From Microbacterium schleiferi (GTDB taxonomy: Bacteria; Actinomycetota; Actinomycetes; Actinomycetales; Microbacteriaceae), in assembly GCF_020781975.1 (NCBI RefSeq), contig NZ_JAJGNI010000007.1, forward strand, positions 162,887 through 226,886: 64,000 bases of DNA, in the 5' to 3' direction. The translations under genes and the position numbers were made by a program. Numbering within the stretch: position 1 is the first letter of the stretch; each line of letters begins with the position of its first letter. Under the pieces are notes generated by a model. That model was not told the origin of the DNA, ran no database searches, and was given only the letters and a program-made list of their open reading frames with translations. Of this stretch, positions 9,565 to 17,952 are shown piece by piece.

Positions 9565-10368
9565 TCAGTTGGATTTCGCCGTGATCCACACGGTGATGCC
9601 GATCAGGGTGCTGATCCCGAAGATCCAGATGAACAGACCCTCAGCGACCGGTCCGAGCGACCCGAGCTTGAATCCACCGGGGGACTCGGTCTGCTGGATG
9701 TACAGCAGCGACGAGATGATGTCTCGCTTGTCCTCGTCGGTCAGGTACATGTCGTTGAACACCGGCATGTTCTGGGGGCCGGTGACCATCGCGGCGTAAA
9801 TGTGCAGAGCGCTGACCTCGGTCAGGGCGGGAGCGTACTTGCCCTCGGTCAGGGCGCCACCGGCGCCGGCGACGTTGTGACACATTGCGCAGTTGATGCG
9901 GAACAGCTCAGCTCCGCGTGCGACGTCGCCTTCACCGTCGAGGATCTCGGGGTCCGGGAAGTCGGGACCGGGAGCGACGGACTGCACGTAGTTGGCCATC
10001 GCGAGGATCTGCTCGTCGGTGAACTGCACCGGCTTCTGGGGGGCCTGGGGACCCTGCATCTGCAGCGGCATCCGGCCCGTGCCGACCTGGAAGTCGACGG
10101 CGACGGCGCCGACACCATAGAGCGAGGGGCCGTTCTCGGTGCCCTGCAGGTCAAGGCCGTGGCAGGTGGCGCAGTTGGCCTGGAACAGCTTCTTGCCGTC
10201 CTCGATCGTCAGGCTGGTCGCCGTGGCGGTGTCGGGTTCGGTGGCCGCCATCGCAGCGGAGGCGCCCGCGTAGACGCCGCCCGTGATGAGCAGTCCGATG
10301 CCGATCAGTGCGGTCGCTGCCCAGGGGCTCCGGCGGCCGGTCGAGCGGCGCTTGGTCTGTCGTGCCAT
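9565..10368 (-). CDS. qcrC: Di-heme cytochrome c of the bcc complex
   Basis: Membrane-tethered c-type cytochrome (267 aa) that replaces soluble cytochrome c in actinobacteria and shuttles electrons from QcrA to the CuA site of CtaC. N-terminal signal anchor (about 17-40), two CXXCH heme sites (Cys66-His70 CATCH, Cys160-His164 CAMCH) in two cytochrome c domains, and a C-terminal membrane helix (about 243-263). Lies 24 bases after ctaE and 41 before qcrA on the same strand. Confidence 0.97.
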   Translation of the reverse strand: MARQTKRRSTGRRSPWAATALIGIGLLITGGVYAGASAAMAATEPDTATATSLTIEDGKKLFQANCATCHGLDLQGTENGPSLYGVGAVAVDFQVGTGRMPLQMQGPQAPQKPVQFTDEQILAMANYVQSVAPGPDFPDPEILDGEGDVARGAELFRINCAMCHNVAGAGGALTEGKYAPALTEVSALHIYAAMVTGPQNMPVFNDMYLTDEDKRDIISSLLYIQQTESPGGFKLGSLGPVAEGLFIWIFGISTLIGITVWITAKSN

Positions 10369-10392
10369 GAGGGTGATTCAGCTCCGCTCGGG

Positions 10393-11037
10393 TTACTTGA
10401 GGAAGTAGATGACGAAGAACAGGGCGATCCAGACCACGTCGACGAAGTGCCAGTAGTACGACACGACGATCGACGAGGTCATCTCCTTGCGGCCGAAGTT
10501 CTTGACCGCGAAGGCGCGTCCGATCACGAGGAGGAAGGCGATGAGGCCACCGGTCACGTGCAGGGCGTGGAAGCCGGTCGTCAGGTAGAACGCCGAGGCG
10601 TACGCGTTCGCCTGGATGGGCATCCCTTCGGCGACGAGCTGGGCGTACTCCCACACCTGGCCCGACACGAAGATGGCGCCGAGAGCGAAGGTCAGCCAGA
10701 ACCACTCGACCATGCCCCAGCGGTCGCGGAACCGGTTGGTCTTGACCGTGTACGGCTGGAAACGCTCAGCGGCGAACACACCCATCTGACAGGTGACGGA
10801 TGAGAGCACCAGGATCGTGGTGTTGACCGCAGCGAACGGGACGTTCAACAGCTGGGTCTCTTGGGCCCACAGGTCGGGGGAGGTGCTTCGCAGTGTGAAA
10901 TAGATCGCGAAAAGGCCGGCGAAGAACATGACTTCGCTGCCGAGCCACACGATGGTTCCAACTGCGACCGGGTCGGGTCGCTTGACCGACCGCATGGCCT
11001 GGGAGTACGTCGCTGAGCTGGTGGTCACATTCTTCAT
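10393..11037 (-). CDS. ctaE: Cytochrome c oxidase subunit III
   Basis: Subunit III of the aa3 oxidase (214 aa), seven-helix-family member of the short actinobacterial form. Conserved features seen: [14 protein letters not shown] near the N-terminus, EWFW in the middle, [10 protein letters not shown] and the C-terminal [15 protein letters not shown]. The open frame runs further upstream, but homologous sequence begins at the ATG at 11037. First gene of the leftward operon, divergent from trpD; splitting ctaE from ctaCDF and joining it to qcrCAB is the usual actinobacterial arrangement. Confidence 0.95.
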   Translation of the reverse strand: MKNVTTSSATYSQAMRSVKRPDPVAVGTIVWLGSEVMFFAGLFAIYFTLRSTSPDLWAQETQLLNVPFAAVNTTILVLSSVTCQMGVFAAERFQPYTVKTNRFRDRWGMVEWFWLTFALGAIFVSGQVWEYAQLVAEGMPIQANAYASAFYLTTGFHALHVTGGLIAFLLVIGRAFAVKNFGRKEMTSSIVVSYYWHFVDVVWIALFFVIYFLK

Positions 11038-11127
11038 TATGGCTGAAGATTTGCCTGAGGTTTCGCATGAGCCACCACTGATGTGAGGTGGTTTGCGACT
11101 TAGGCGCACCTCAGTTGCCCGCCCCGC

Positions 11128-11133
11128 TACGCT
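11128..11133 (+). promoter_or_regulatory. -10 box of leaderless trpD transcript
   Basis: TACGCT ends seven bases before the trpD ATG; no ribosome site is present. Confidence 0.5.
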
Positions 11134-11140
11134 CGGAGCC

Positions 11141-12202
11141 ATGACCCAGCAGCCGTCCTGGTCCTCGATCATCAGTGCGCTCCTCGAGGGCGAGGACCTC
11201 AGCGTGTCGGAGTCGACGTGGGCGATGCGTCAGATCATGGCGGGGGAGGCGACGCCGTCACAGTTGGCAGGATTCCTCATCGCCCTGCGCGCCAAGGGCG
11301 AGACCGTAGACGAAATCGTGGGTTTCCGCGACGCGATCCTGGAGGCCGCGTTGCCGCTTCCGGTGGATCCTCACGTTCTGGACATCGTCGGAACCGGTGG
11401 TGACCGCCACCGCACCGTGAACGTCTCCACGACGGCCTCGATCGTCGCGGCGGCCACGGGAATCCCGGTCGTCAAGCACGGGAACAAGGCGGCGAGTTCG
11501 GCATCCGGGTCTTCCGATGTGCTGTCGGCTCTCGGCGTCGATCTGCGGCTGAGTCCGGATGCCGTGGCCGAGGTCCTCGACCGGGCGGGCATCACCTTCG
11601 CGTTCGCCGCCGCGTTCCACCCGGGTTTCCGACACGCCGGGCCTACGCGCGCCGAGCTCGGGGTCCCCACGGTTTTCAATTTCCTCGGCCCGCTGTGCAA
11701 TCCCGCCCGTGCCGAGGCCAATGCGGTGGGGGTTGCGCACCTGGACCGCGTGCCCCTCATCACCGGCGTGTTCCGCACGCGCGGCGCGACAGCGCTGGTG
11801 TTCCGCGGCGACGATGGGCTGGACGAACTGACCACCACCGGACACAGCCGCATCTGGGAGGTGTCGCGCGGCGACATCCACGAGCACGATCTCGATCCGC
11901 GGGATCTCGGCATCCCGCTCGCGACCCTCGACGACCTTCGCGGGGGTGCGCCCGACCACAACGCCGAGATCGTTCGGCGTGTCTTGGCGGGAGACGCTGG
12001 GCCGGTGCGTGACATCGTGCTGTTGAACGCGGCGGCGGGGATCGTGGCGTACCGGCTGTCACAGGATGCCGCGCAGGCGCAGCTGCCGATCGTGGAGCGT
12101 CTGCGGGACGCCCGCGAGGATGCTGCGGCGGCCGTCGATTCGGGCGCAGCGGCAGCGAAGCTGCAGGCGTGGGCTGAGGCGACTGTGGCGCTTGCCCCCT
12201 GA
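11141..12202 (+). CDS. trpD: Anthranilate phosphoribosyltransferase
   Basis: Second step of tryptophan synthesis: anthranilate plus PRPP to phosphoribosyl-anthranilate (353 aa, full length). Glycine-rich PRPP loop DIVGTGGD (about 82-89), KHGN and ASSASGSSD (about 110-123), and NFLGPLCNP (about 182-190) are intact. Start chosen at MTQQPSW, seven bases after a TACGCT -10 box, rather than the upstream in-frame start. Stands alone, not in a trp operon, and divergent from ctaE, a neighbourhood common in actinobacteria. Confidence 0.95.
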   Translation: MTQQPSWSSIISALLEGEDLSVSESTWAMRQIMAGEATPSQLAGFLIALRAKGETVDEIVGFRDAILEAALPLPVDPHVLDIVGTGGDRHRTVNVSTTASIVAAATGIPVVKHGNKAASSASGSSDVLSALGVDLRLSPDAVAEVLDRAGITFAFAAAFHPGFRHAGPTRAELGVPTVFNFLGPLCNPARAEANAVGVAHLDRVPLITGVFRTRGATALVFRGDDGLDELTTTGHSRIWEVSRGDIHEHDLDPRDLGIPLATLDDLRGGAPDHNAEIVRRVLAGDAGPVRDIVLLNAAAGIVAYRLSQDAAQAQLPIVERLRDAREDAAAAVDSGAAAAKLQAWAEATVALAP

Positions 12203-12304
12203 CCTGGGTCATTCACCGAATATCCTGCCGGAGGACCTACGTCACTTTCCGTACGGGAACGGGTTTCGTAACGTGGACGTCGACGGTGAGATACACCGCC
12301 GAAT

Positions 12305-12313
12305 CCCCCCCCC
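12305..12313 (+). repeat. Nine-C homopolymer in a 5' untranslated region
   Basis: A run of nine C residues lies 31 bases upstream of the ATG at 12345, before its aaggaga ribosome site. The longest homopolymer I noticed in the window; prone to slippage. Confidence 0.8.
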
Positions 12314-12344
12314 GACGACGCACGTCCCTGAAGGAGAATCTGCC

Positions 12345-12839
12345 ATGTCCGCCACCGACACAGCCAGCGCCACTGACACCGTTCAGGCGCCTGCCCGCAA
12401 CCTCGGTCTCGTGAAGGTGGTGGGGATCCTCGGCATCGTCGGCGGCGCCCTGCTCATCATCGTGGGCATCATCGTGTGGGCCACCGTCTCGAGCCAGCTG
12501 CGCGCCGAGAACATCACGATCCCCGACGACGCGATCGCGTTCCAGGGGCAGACCGTTGCCGGCCCTTTCACCGCTTATGTGCAGGCCGACATCATTCAGC
12601 ATCACGCTCTCGAGGCATCCGGGGGCGCCACCTACGCCGAGCTCGACCGCGAAGACCCGGTGCGCGCGACCATGATGAACGCGTCGTTCCTGCGGGCATC
12701 CCTGTTCACGTCAGTCGTGAGCTTCGGTGTCGCCGCGTTCGCGATGGGTATCGGTGTGCTCTCCATCCTGTTCGGCTGGGCACTGCACCGTCTCGCCAGC
12801 GCTCCTGTCGTCGTCAAGCGCGCGGCCGTCACCCCCTGA
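12345..12839 (+). CDS. Two-helix membrane protein of unknown function
   Basis: 164-residue protein with a short polar N-terminus, a membrane helix at about 25-48, an extracytoplasmic stretch of about 70 residues and a second helix at about 118-145. Good aaggaga ribosome site fixes the ATG. Similar proteins are often labelled LigA / aromatic ring-opening dioxygenase in databases; nothing here supports an enzyme and I regard that label as wrong. Function unknown. Confidence 0.75.
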   Translation: MSATDTASATDTVQAPARNLGLVKVVGILGIVGGALLIIVGIIVWATVSSQLRAENITIPDDAIAFQGQTVAGPFTAYVQADIIQHHALEASGGATYAELDREDPVRATMMNASFLRASLFTSVVSFGVAAFAMGIGVLSILFGWALHRLASAPVVVKRAAVTP

Positions 12840-12860
12840 CGCGCCGACGCCCCTCCTCGC

Positions 12861-12930
12861 GGAGGTAGGACTTCTCCCGGGCGTAGGTCGATCGCGACAG
12901 CAATCGACCTACGCCCGGGATTTTGCCTAC
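12861..12930. repeat. Palindromic intergenic element, copy A
   Basis: Begins GGAGGTAGGA and ends GATTTTGCCTAC. It contains a perfect 18-bp inverted repeat (12875-12892 and 12903-12920, 10-base loop) flanked by a second imperfect GGTAGG/CCTACC pairing. Copy B at 32866-32945 has the same two borders around a different structured core. It may act as terminator for the preceding gene, but the shared borders suggest a dispersed repeat. Confidence 0.6.
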
Positions 12931-12979
12931 CTGCAGAAGGCGATGCGCGCGGTCGGTGGGGCGTGTCAGGCTGGGCGGC

Positions 12980-13987
12980 ATGAGCGAGCCGGAGCTGCAG
13001 CCGTACGACGCGCTGATCGAGATCGCCCTGCTTCTGGAGCGCGAGCGGGCGATCCGCTACAAGGCGAAAGCGTTTCGTGCTGCCGCCGCAGCGATCGAGG
13101 GGCTGGATGCCGCGCAGCTGGCCGACACCGCGGGGCTGCGGCGCCGGAAGGGGATCGGCGATTCGACCCTCGCGGTGATCGTCCAGGCCCGGGAGGGGCG
13201 CGTGCCGGACTATCTCGCCGAGTTGCGGGAACGGGCCGGCATCCGGCCCTCTGCGCTCAGCGCGCTGCTGCGCGGCGACCTGCACAGCCACTCCGATTGG
13301 TCGGACGGCACGACGCCGATTGCGGCGATGGTGAAGGCGGCGCGTGAGCTCGGGCGGGAGTACCTCGCGCTCACCGACCATTCGCCCCGGCTTCGGGTTG
13401 CAAACGGCCTGTCGGCGCAGCGGCTGCGGGAGCAGATCCCGATCGTGGAGAGCTTCCGCGACGATCGGTTCACCCTGCTCACGGGCATCGAGGTCGACAT
13501 CCTCGAAGACGGCGGGCTCGATCAGCAGGATGACCTGCTGCGCTCACTGGACATCGTCGTGGCATCAGTGCACTCGAAGCTGCGGATGGAGCGCGGCCCT
13601 ATGACGACACGGATGCTGCGCGCCGTGCGAAGCGGCAGGATCGATGTTCTCGGGCATGTGACCGGCAGGCTGGTCAGCGGCCAGCGGGGGACGAGGCCGC
13701 CGTCGGAGTTCGACGCGGATCGCGTCTTCGATGCGTGCGCGGAACACGGTGTCGCTGTCGAGATCAATTCGCGTCCCGAACGCGAGGATCCGCCGGACGA
13801 ACTGATCGCGCTCGCCCTGGCGAAGGGATGCCTGTTCTCGATCGACTCCGACGCGCATGCGCCGGGTCATCTGTCGCTGCTGGATTACGGCGCCGAGCGG
13901 GCGGAGCGCGTCGGGGTTCCGGCTGACCGGATCGTCACGACGTGGCCACTGGCGCGCCTGCAGGAGTGGACCGCCACGCGGAGGTAA
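12980..13987 (+). CDS. PHP-domain phosphoesterase with N-terminal helix-hairpin-helix region
   Basis: 335-residue protein shaped like the C-terminal half of bacterial PolX DNA polymerases but without the polymerase palm. Residues about 1-90 hold the HhH-type region (ALLLERE, GIGDSTLAVI), followed by a PHP domain from about 95: GDLHSHSDWSDG, LTDHSPRL, GIEVDIL, ASVHS, DVLGHVTG and SIDSDAHAPG supply the metal-binding His/Asp set. Probably a metal-dependent phosphatase or nuclease in repair or nucleotide metabolism; substrate unknown. Start placed at MSEPELQ. Confidence 0.82.
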   Translation: MSEPELQPYDALIEIALLLERERAIRYKAKAFRAAAAAIEGLDAAQLADTAGLRRRKGIGDSTLAVIVQAREGRVPDYLAELRERAGIRPSALSALLRGDLHSHSDWSDGTTPIAAMVKAARELGREYLALTDHSPRLRVANGLSAQRLREQIPIVESFRDDRFTLLTGIEVDILEDGGLDQQDDLLRSLDIVVASVHSKLRMERGPMTTRMLRAVRSGRIDVLGHVTGRLVSGQRGTRPPSEFDADRVFDACAEHGVAVEINSRPEREDPPDELIALALAKGCLFSIDSDAHAPGHLSLLDYGAERAERVGVPADRIVTTWPLARLQEWTATRR

Positions 13988-13999
13988 GCGGGCGCGACG

Positions 14000-14116
14000 T
14001 CAGTTGCAGGTGCAGAGCTGATCTTTGGGAACACCGGCGAGGGCCTGCTCGACGTGCATGCCGCAGCCGGTCCAGGTGATCTTGCCGCACGAGGAGCAAC
14101 GAATCTGAGAGCACAT
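14000..14116 (-). CDS. 38-residue Cys-rich conserved small protein
   Basis: Too short for ordinary ORF calling: 38 residues with six cysteines (2, 7, 10, 18, 35, 37) and His21, including a CSSCGK knuckle, WTGCGMH and a C-terminal CTCN. From memory, similar unnamed proteins are widespread in actinobacteria. An aagga ribosome site precedes the ATG, and its promoter is overlapped by a CsoR-type palindrome (14159-14174), so it is probably a metal-induced metal-binding peptide or metallothionein/chaperone-like protein. Function is inference; the coding call rests on length, composition, promoter and ribosome site together. Confidence 0.75.
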   Translation of the reverse strand: MCSQIRCSSCGKITWTGCGMHVEQALAGVPKDQLCTCN

Positions 14117-14155
14117 GGGAGATGTCCTTCCGGGGTCTGTGACGGTCTATGTTCA

Positions 14156-14185
14156 AGGATACCCCTGGGGGTATGAATGATGCAA
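14156..14185 (-). promoter_or_regulatory. Promoter of the 38-residue Cys-rich gene
   Basis: On the minus strand, TTGCAT (14180-14185) and TATCCT (14156-14161) are separated by 18 bases, in good position for the small gene that starts at 14116. Confidence 0.6.
14159..14174. promoter_or_regulatory. CsoR/RcnR-family type operator
   Basis: ATACCCC-TG-GGGGTAT, a perfect 7+7 inverted repeat with a two-base centre, the hallmark of CsoR/RcnR/FrmR-family operators (GC tract flanked by AT). It sits inside the -35/-10 spacer of the minus-strand small gene and touches its -10, the classic repressor position. The MFS gene on the other side has its own -10 at 14219-14224, 45 bases away. No CsoR gene is in the window. 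Confidence 0.65.
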
Positions 14186-14218
14186 CGTGCGTGACGCGGG
14201 AAGCCGATAACGCGACCC

Positions 14219-14224
14219 TAGACT
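14219..14224 (+). promoter_or_regulatory. -10 box of leaderless MFS transcript
   Basis: TAGACT ends six bases before the GTG at 14231; no ribosome site. Confidence 0.5.
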
Positions 14225-14230
14225 CGACGG

Positions 14231-15526
14231 GTGGCTTCTGACCGACGCATCGCTCCCGGTGCCGCCGGAGGAGCCGCCGGGCTCGTCATCGCCGGCATCC
14301 TCGTCGCCGCGCTGAGTCTTCGCGGACCCATCGTCTCATCGACACCTGTGCTGCGGCAGATCGAAAGCGATCTCGGCATCGGTGCGGCAACGGCCGGATT
14401 GCTCACGACCGCGCCTGTGCTGATGTTCGCGCTGCTGACCCCGGTGGCAGCTCTCGTCATCCGTCGCGCCGGGGCGGAGCTCGCGCTCATGATCACCCTC
14501 ACGGGGGTGCTGCTCGGCACCTTCCTGCGTGCCGTTCCGGGCTTCGGATGGATGCTCGCCGGAATGATCGTGATCGGCGCGTCCATCACGGTCGGAAATG
14601 TGGTCATCCCCGTCATCATCCGCCGTGATGTCGTGCCCGAGCGGGTAGCCCTGGTCACAGCTGCTTACGTCGCCATGCTCAACGCGGGATCGCTGCTGAC
14701 GTCACTGTTGACGGTGCCGATTGCCTCCGTGATCGGATGGAACCTCGCGTTGGTCGCGTGGTCGGTGATTACGATCGCCGGGATGCTGCTGTGGGGCCTG
14801 CATCTGCGCCGGGCTGCCGCGCGCGGGGAGCTCTGGGGCGAGCGGTTCTCGGGCGCACAGCGTCCCGCCGTGGCATCCGTGGCCGACCGTGAGGCCGACA
14901 CGCTGACCGGCCCGGTACCGGTGCCGCTCGGGAGAGGGGCGACGCAGGGTGTTTCGATGTTCCGGAACCCGATTCCGTGGATGCTTCTTCTGGCGTTCGC
15001 GGGGCAAGCTGCCGTGTACTACGGGTTCGCGACTTGGCTGCCCACACTCATTGCGGACGATCTCGGTGTCAGCGCAGCAGCAGCGGGAGGCTTGACAGCG
15101 TTCTTCCACGGTGTTGCCGTGGTCGGGGCGTTCATCGTTCCGCTGTTGGCCCGGTTCACGCCGCGGATCGTGCCTGCGATCGCCATTGGCGCGTCGTGGA
15201 TATTGCTGACACTGGGCATGATCATCGCGCCAGAGTGGGCCGCGGTGTGGTTGAGCTTCGGGGCCATCGGCCACGCCGGCGGCTTCGTGGTCATCTTCAG
15301 CACGATCGTCGCGATCGCCCGCTCGGATGCCGAAGCCGCCGGGATGTCTGCGCTGGTGCAGGGCGGGGGCTATGCGGCCGCGGCGCTGGCTGCACCGGCG
15401 ATGGGGGCCCTGCACGAGGTGACCGGCGGGTGGGATGCCGTGCTGCTGGCATCCCTCGTCGTCGTGCTCGCCTACTGTGTGCTGCTGGTGGCGGCCGTCA
15501 TCGTGTCGTGGCGAGCACCTCGATGA
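14231..15526 (+). CDS. MFS transporter, CynX/NimT type
   Basis: Twelve-helix major facilitator (431 aa) resembling the CynX/NimT subfamily (cyanate, nitroimidazole and related exporters/importers): LSLRGPIVSSTPVL opening, GNVVIPVIIRRD in the first half, a central hydrophilic loop about residues 200-235, and HAGGFVVIFSTIVAI in the second half. Substrate not predictable. Divergent from the Cys-rich small gene; a shared role in metal or xenobiotic handling is possible but not shown. Its 3' end overlaps the convergent exonuclease gene by 29 bases. Confidence 0.85.
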   Translation: MASDRRIAPGAAGGAAGLVIAGILVAALSLRGPIVSSTPVLRQIESDLGIGAATAGLLTTAPVLMFALLTPVAALVIRRAGAELALMITLTGVLLGTFLRAVPGFGWMLAGMIVIGASITVGNVVIPVIIRRDVVPERVALVTAAYVAMLNAGSLLTSLLTVPIASVIGWNLALVAWSVITIAGMLLWGLHLRRAAARGELWGERFSGAQRPAVASVADREADTLTGPVPVPLGRGATQGVSMFRNPIPWMLLLAFAGQAAVYYGFATWLPTLIADDLGVSAAAAGGLTAFFHGVAVVGAFIVPLLARFTPRIVPAIAIGASWILLTLGMIIAPEWAAVWLSFGAIGHAGGFVVIFSTIVAIARSDAEAAGMSALVQGGGYAAAALAAPAMGALHEVTGGWDAVLLASLVVVLAYCVLLVAAVIVSWRAPR

Positions 15527-16424
15527 CCCGCGAGACCGAAGTGCCGAGCGCCCAGGTTTCGGCGAGGGTCACCGCCGCTGCACGCTGATCGTCGTCGAGC
15601 GGTCGCAGGTGCGTGTCAGGCGCGGGAAGGTCGAGATCGCGGACGACTTCGACGACCGTGGGCGCGACCTCGAGGTAGTCGAGCCCCGCGGTGATCTTGG
15701 CGCGAACGCCGGCCGACATTCCCTCGCCGCGCTCGGCGGCGCCGATGATGCCGGCAAGGTCGCCGTGCGCAGCGAGGAGCGTAGCGGCCGTCTTCTCGCC
15801 GATGCCGGCTACACCCGGCAGCCCGTCGGAGCTGTCGCCGCGAAGCGTCGCGAAGTCGGCGTATTGGCTGGGCAGCACTCCGTACTTCGTCACGACGGTG
15901 CGGTCGGTGACCAGCTCGAGGTTGCTCATGCCGCGCGCCGTGTAGATGACACGGATGCTGCGCTCGTCGTCGACGAGCTGGAAGAGGTCGCGGTCACCCG
16001 TGACGATGTCGACGGGCATCGTTGCTGTGGTGGCGAGGGTGCCGATGACGTCGTCTGCCTCGTGTTCGGCGGCGCCCATGATCGTGATCCCGAGGGCGGA
16101 CAGTGCCTTGCGGATGAGCGGCACCTGCACCTCGAGGGGATCCGGGACCTCCTCGACATCCGGGGCGCCCTCGACGACCTCGACGACGCGGTGCGTCTTG
16201 TACGACGGGATGAGATCGACCCGCCATTGGGGGCGCCAGTCGTCGTCCCAGCAGGCCACGAGGTGCGTCGGCTCGTAGGTTGTGACGAGTTTCGCGATCA
16301 TGTCGAGAAATCCGCGAACCGCGTTGACCGGCATCCCGTTCGGCGCCTTGACCGTGTCGGGTACGCCGTAGAACGCCCGGAAATACAGCGACGCGGAGTC
16401 GAGCAACATCAATCGTTCTGCCAC
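15498..16424 (-). CDS. 5'-3' exonuclease (FEN-like, PolA N-domain type)
   Basis: Stand-alone 5'-3' exonuclease/flap nuclease (308 aa) corresponding to the N-terminal domain of DNA polymerase I; expected to remove RNA primers and flaps. Metal-binding acidic residues in LMLLDSASLYFRAFYG, EHEADDVIGTLA, VTGDRDLFQLV and RGDSSDGLPGVAGIGEKTA (helix-hairpin-helix with three Asp). Full length for the stand-alone family found beside full PolA in many actinobacteria. Confidence 0.92.
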   Translation of the reverse strand: MAERLMLLDSASLYFRAFYGVPDTVKAPNGMPVNAVRGFLDMIAKLVTTYEPTHLVACWDDDWRPQWRVDLIPSYKTHRVVEVVEGAPDVEEVPDPLEVQVPLIRKALSALGITIMGAAEHEADDVIGTLATTATMPVDIVTGDRDLFQLVDDERSIRVIYTARGMSNLELVTDRTVVTKYGVLPSQYADFATLRGDSSDGLPGVAGIGEKTAATLLAAHGDLAGIIGAAERGEGMSAGVRAKITAGLDYLEVAPTVVEVVRDLDLPAPDTHLRPLDDDQRAAAVTLAETWALGTSVSRVIEVLATTR

Positions 16425-16474
16425 GCGCCCATCCTGGCATGCGCCGCCGACGATGCGAGCGGCCGACGGAGGGC

Positions 16475-17278
16475 TCAGCAGCCGGGGCCGGTGGGGTTCT
16501 CGGCGCAGGTGCGGTCGACCAGGGCCGTCCGGACCTCGAGAACCTCGAGGGTGTAGGGCGGAGCCGGGGCATTGACGTAGCCGGGAACCGGGCGCCAGCC
16601 GCTGCCGAAGTCGACGTCAGCCGCGTACTGCAGCGTGAGAGAGACGGTGTACGTTCCGCGCTCGCGGTAGACGTGACTGGTTGACGTCGGGCTGAACTGG
16701 GGGAGTGCGAGCGACGCCCAGGTGGCACCCCCGGTCGTTGTGCGGGCGCTTGAACCGTCGCCGTAGTCGAACACGTAGCCGGCCGGTCGGAACCTGACTG
16801 TCACGTCCCATCCGAGCAGCGGGCCGGTGAGGGTGTGCGTGGATGCCCCGGCCACGATGTTCGTGGGGGTCCCCACGACCCCGAAACCGGCGGGCTCGCC
16901 ACCGAGGCTCGGACGCGCCGGAACGAAACTCGCGAGATCGTCGATCGTCACGTCCGGATACGTGACCACTGTGTAGTTGCCTCGGCATCCCACGATGGGG
17001 CACTCCTCTGCGGCCGGGGAGCTCTCGGTGGTTCCGGAGTCGCCGCTGGAGCCGCCATTGCCACTGCCCTGCGAGCCGCCTGTGCCGCCGTTCCCGGATC
17101 CCCCGCCGGAGCCCGGCTGGTTCGCGGTGCCGCCGACGTCGACCTGGCTCCCGTTGTTGGAGACGCTGCAATTGCCCGACCATGCGGAGTTGCTCGCGCA
17201 TCCGGAGCCTCCGACGGCGGTCGGCATCAGAGAGGCCGTACTCAACGCGGTGAGCACTATCAGGATGGCTAACCGCAT
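16475..17278 (-). CDS. Secreted PKD-domain protein of unknown function
   Basis: 267-residue exported protein: signal peptide (about 1-22), a low-complexity Gly/Ser/Asn linker (about 48-85), then a conserved extracellular part. A PKD-like beta fold is suggested by VFDYGDGSSARTTT and SHVYRERGTYTVSLTL near residues 170-220. Six cysteines may form disulfides. Starts inside the 3' end of the upstream lipoprotein gene (10-base overlap), so both are made from one message. Probably a surface adhesin or wall-associated protein; inference only. Confidence 0.8.
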   Translation of the reverse strand: MRLAILIVLTALSTASLMPTAVGGSGCASNSAWSGNCSVSNNGSQVDVGGTANQPGSGGGSGNGGTGGSQGSGNGGSSGDSGTTESSPAAEECPIVGCRGNYTVVTYPDVTIDDLASFVPARPSLGGEPAGFGVVGTPTNIVAGASTHTLTGPLLGWDVTVRFRPAGYVFDYGDGSSARTTTGGATWASLALPQFSPTSTSHVYRERGTYTVSLTLQYAADVDFGSGWRPVPGYVNAPAPPYTLEVLEVRTALVDRTCAENPTGPGC

Positions 17279-17817
17279 TGTTCGCTATTCGATCCATCAA
17301 CGACCGACAGCAGTGCACCCGTCGGAGAGTCGGGGGAGACGCTTGCCACAATCATCACCGACTGAGTATCAGGACGATCCGTGCTCACGACTGAGTTGCC
17401 ATCGCGATCAGTCAGCATGACATCTGCCACGCGAAGGCAGGCAATTCCGTCGATCGTGCCAGCATCCGCATCCCAGGAGTTCGGGTTGAAACCGGTGACT
17501 TCGCTCGTGCCCGACACAGTCCAGCCGTTCGCGTGCATTCCGCTAAGCGATTCGCGCTCGGCTGCATTCGCATCGCCCGTGGTCCAGCGATAGACCTCCT
17601 CGAAGGTCGAGGGGTCGCTGAGGTCGACCTGGTTCAAGGCATCCACGTACGCCCGGTAGGTGGCTTCCGCGGCAGCGAATGCTTCCTCCTCGGAAGCGAA
17701 CCCGGTGGGCGTCGGGGCGGGTGACGGATCAGTCGGCCCACAGCCGGCCAGCGCACCGACACCGAGCATCGCGGCGATCACGATCGACGCGGCTCGAAAC
17801 GGACGGCGGCGGTTCAT
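17269..17817 (-). CDS. Lipoprotein with SnoaL-like repeat region
   Basis: 182-residue lipoprotein: positively charged N-terminus, helix, lipobox LAGC (Cys25), Pro/Thr linker, then a domain starting AEATYRAYVDALNQVDLSDP that is shared by many actinobacterial lipoproteins (from memory possibly the DUF6318 group; not checked). A TACCGT -10 box seven bases upstream of the ATG suggests a leaderless start and excludes the longer upstream frame. Overlaps the secreted PKD gene, so the pair likely act together at the cell surface. Confidence 0.78.
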   Translation of the reverse strand: MNRRRPFRAASIVIAAMLGVGALAGCGPTDPSPAPTPTGFASEEEAFAAAEATYRAYVDALNQVDLSDPSTFEEVYRWTTGDANAAERESLSGMHANGWTVSGTSEVTGFNPNSWDADAGTIDGIACLRVADVMLTDRDGNSVVSTDRPDTQSVMIVASVSPDSPTGALLSVVDGSNSEQCG

Positions 17818-17824
17818 GTCCACC

Positions 17825-17830
17825 ACGGTA
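17825..17830 (-). promoter_or_regulatory. -10 box of lipoprotein/PKD operon
   Basis: TACCGT on the minus strand, seven bases before the ATG at 17817; leaderless. Confidence 0.45.
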
Positions 17831-17952
17831 GCCCGCGGCATCCGTCTCGGCGGCACTATCCACAGTCCACGATCCACGTGCTCACCTGGGGAGGATGCCG
17901 GTACTCCAGAGAACCGATAGGTCGGCGCGCTAGCGTTGGCTCGGGAGGCATC

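Noticed and set aside
12345..12839. Database-style label LigA / aromatic ring-opening dioxygenase
   Set aside because: The protein is two membrane helices with a short loop and has no extradiol dioxygenase motif.
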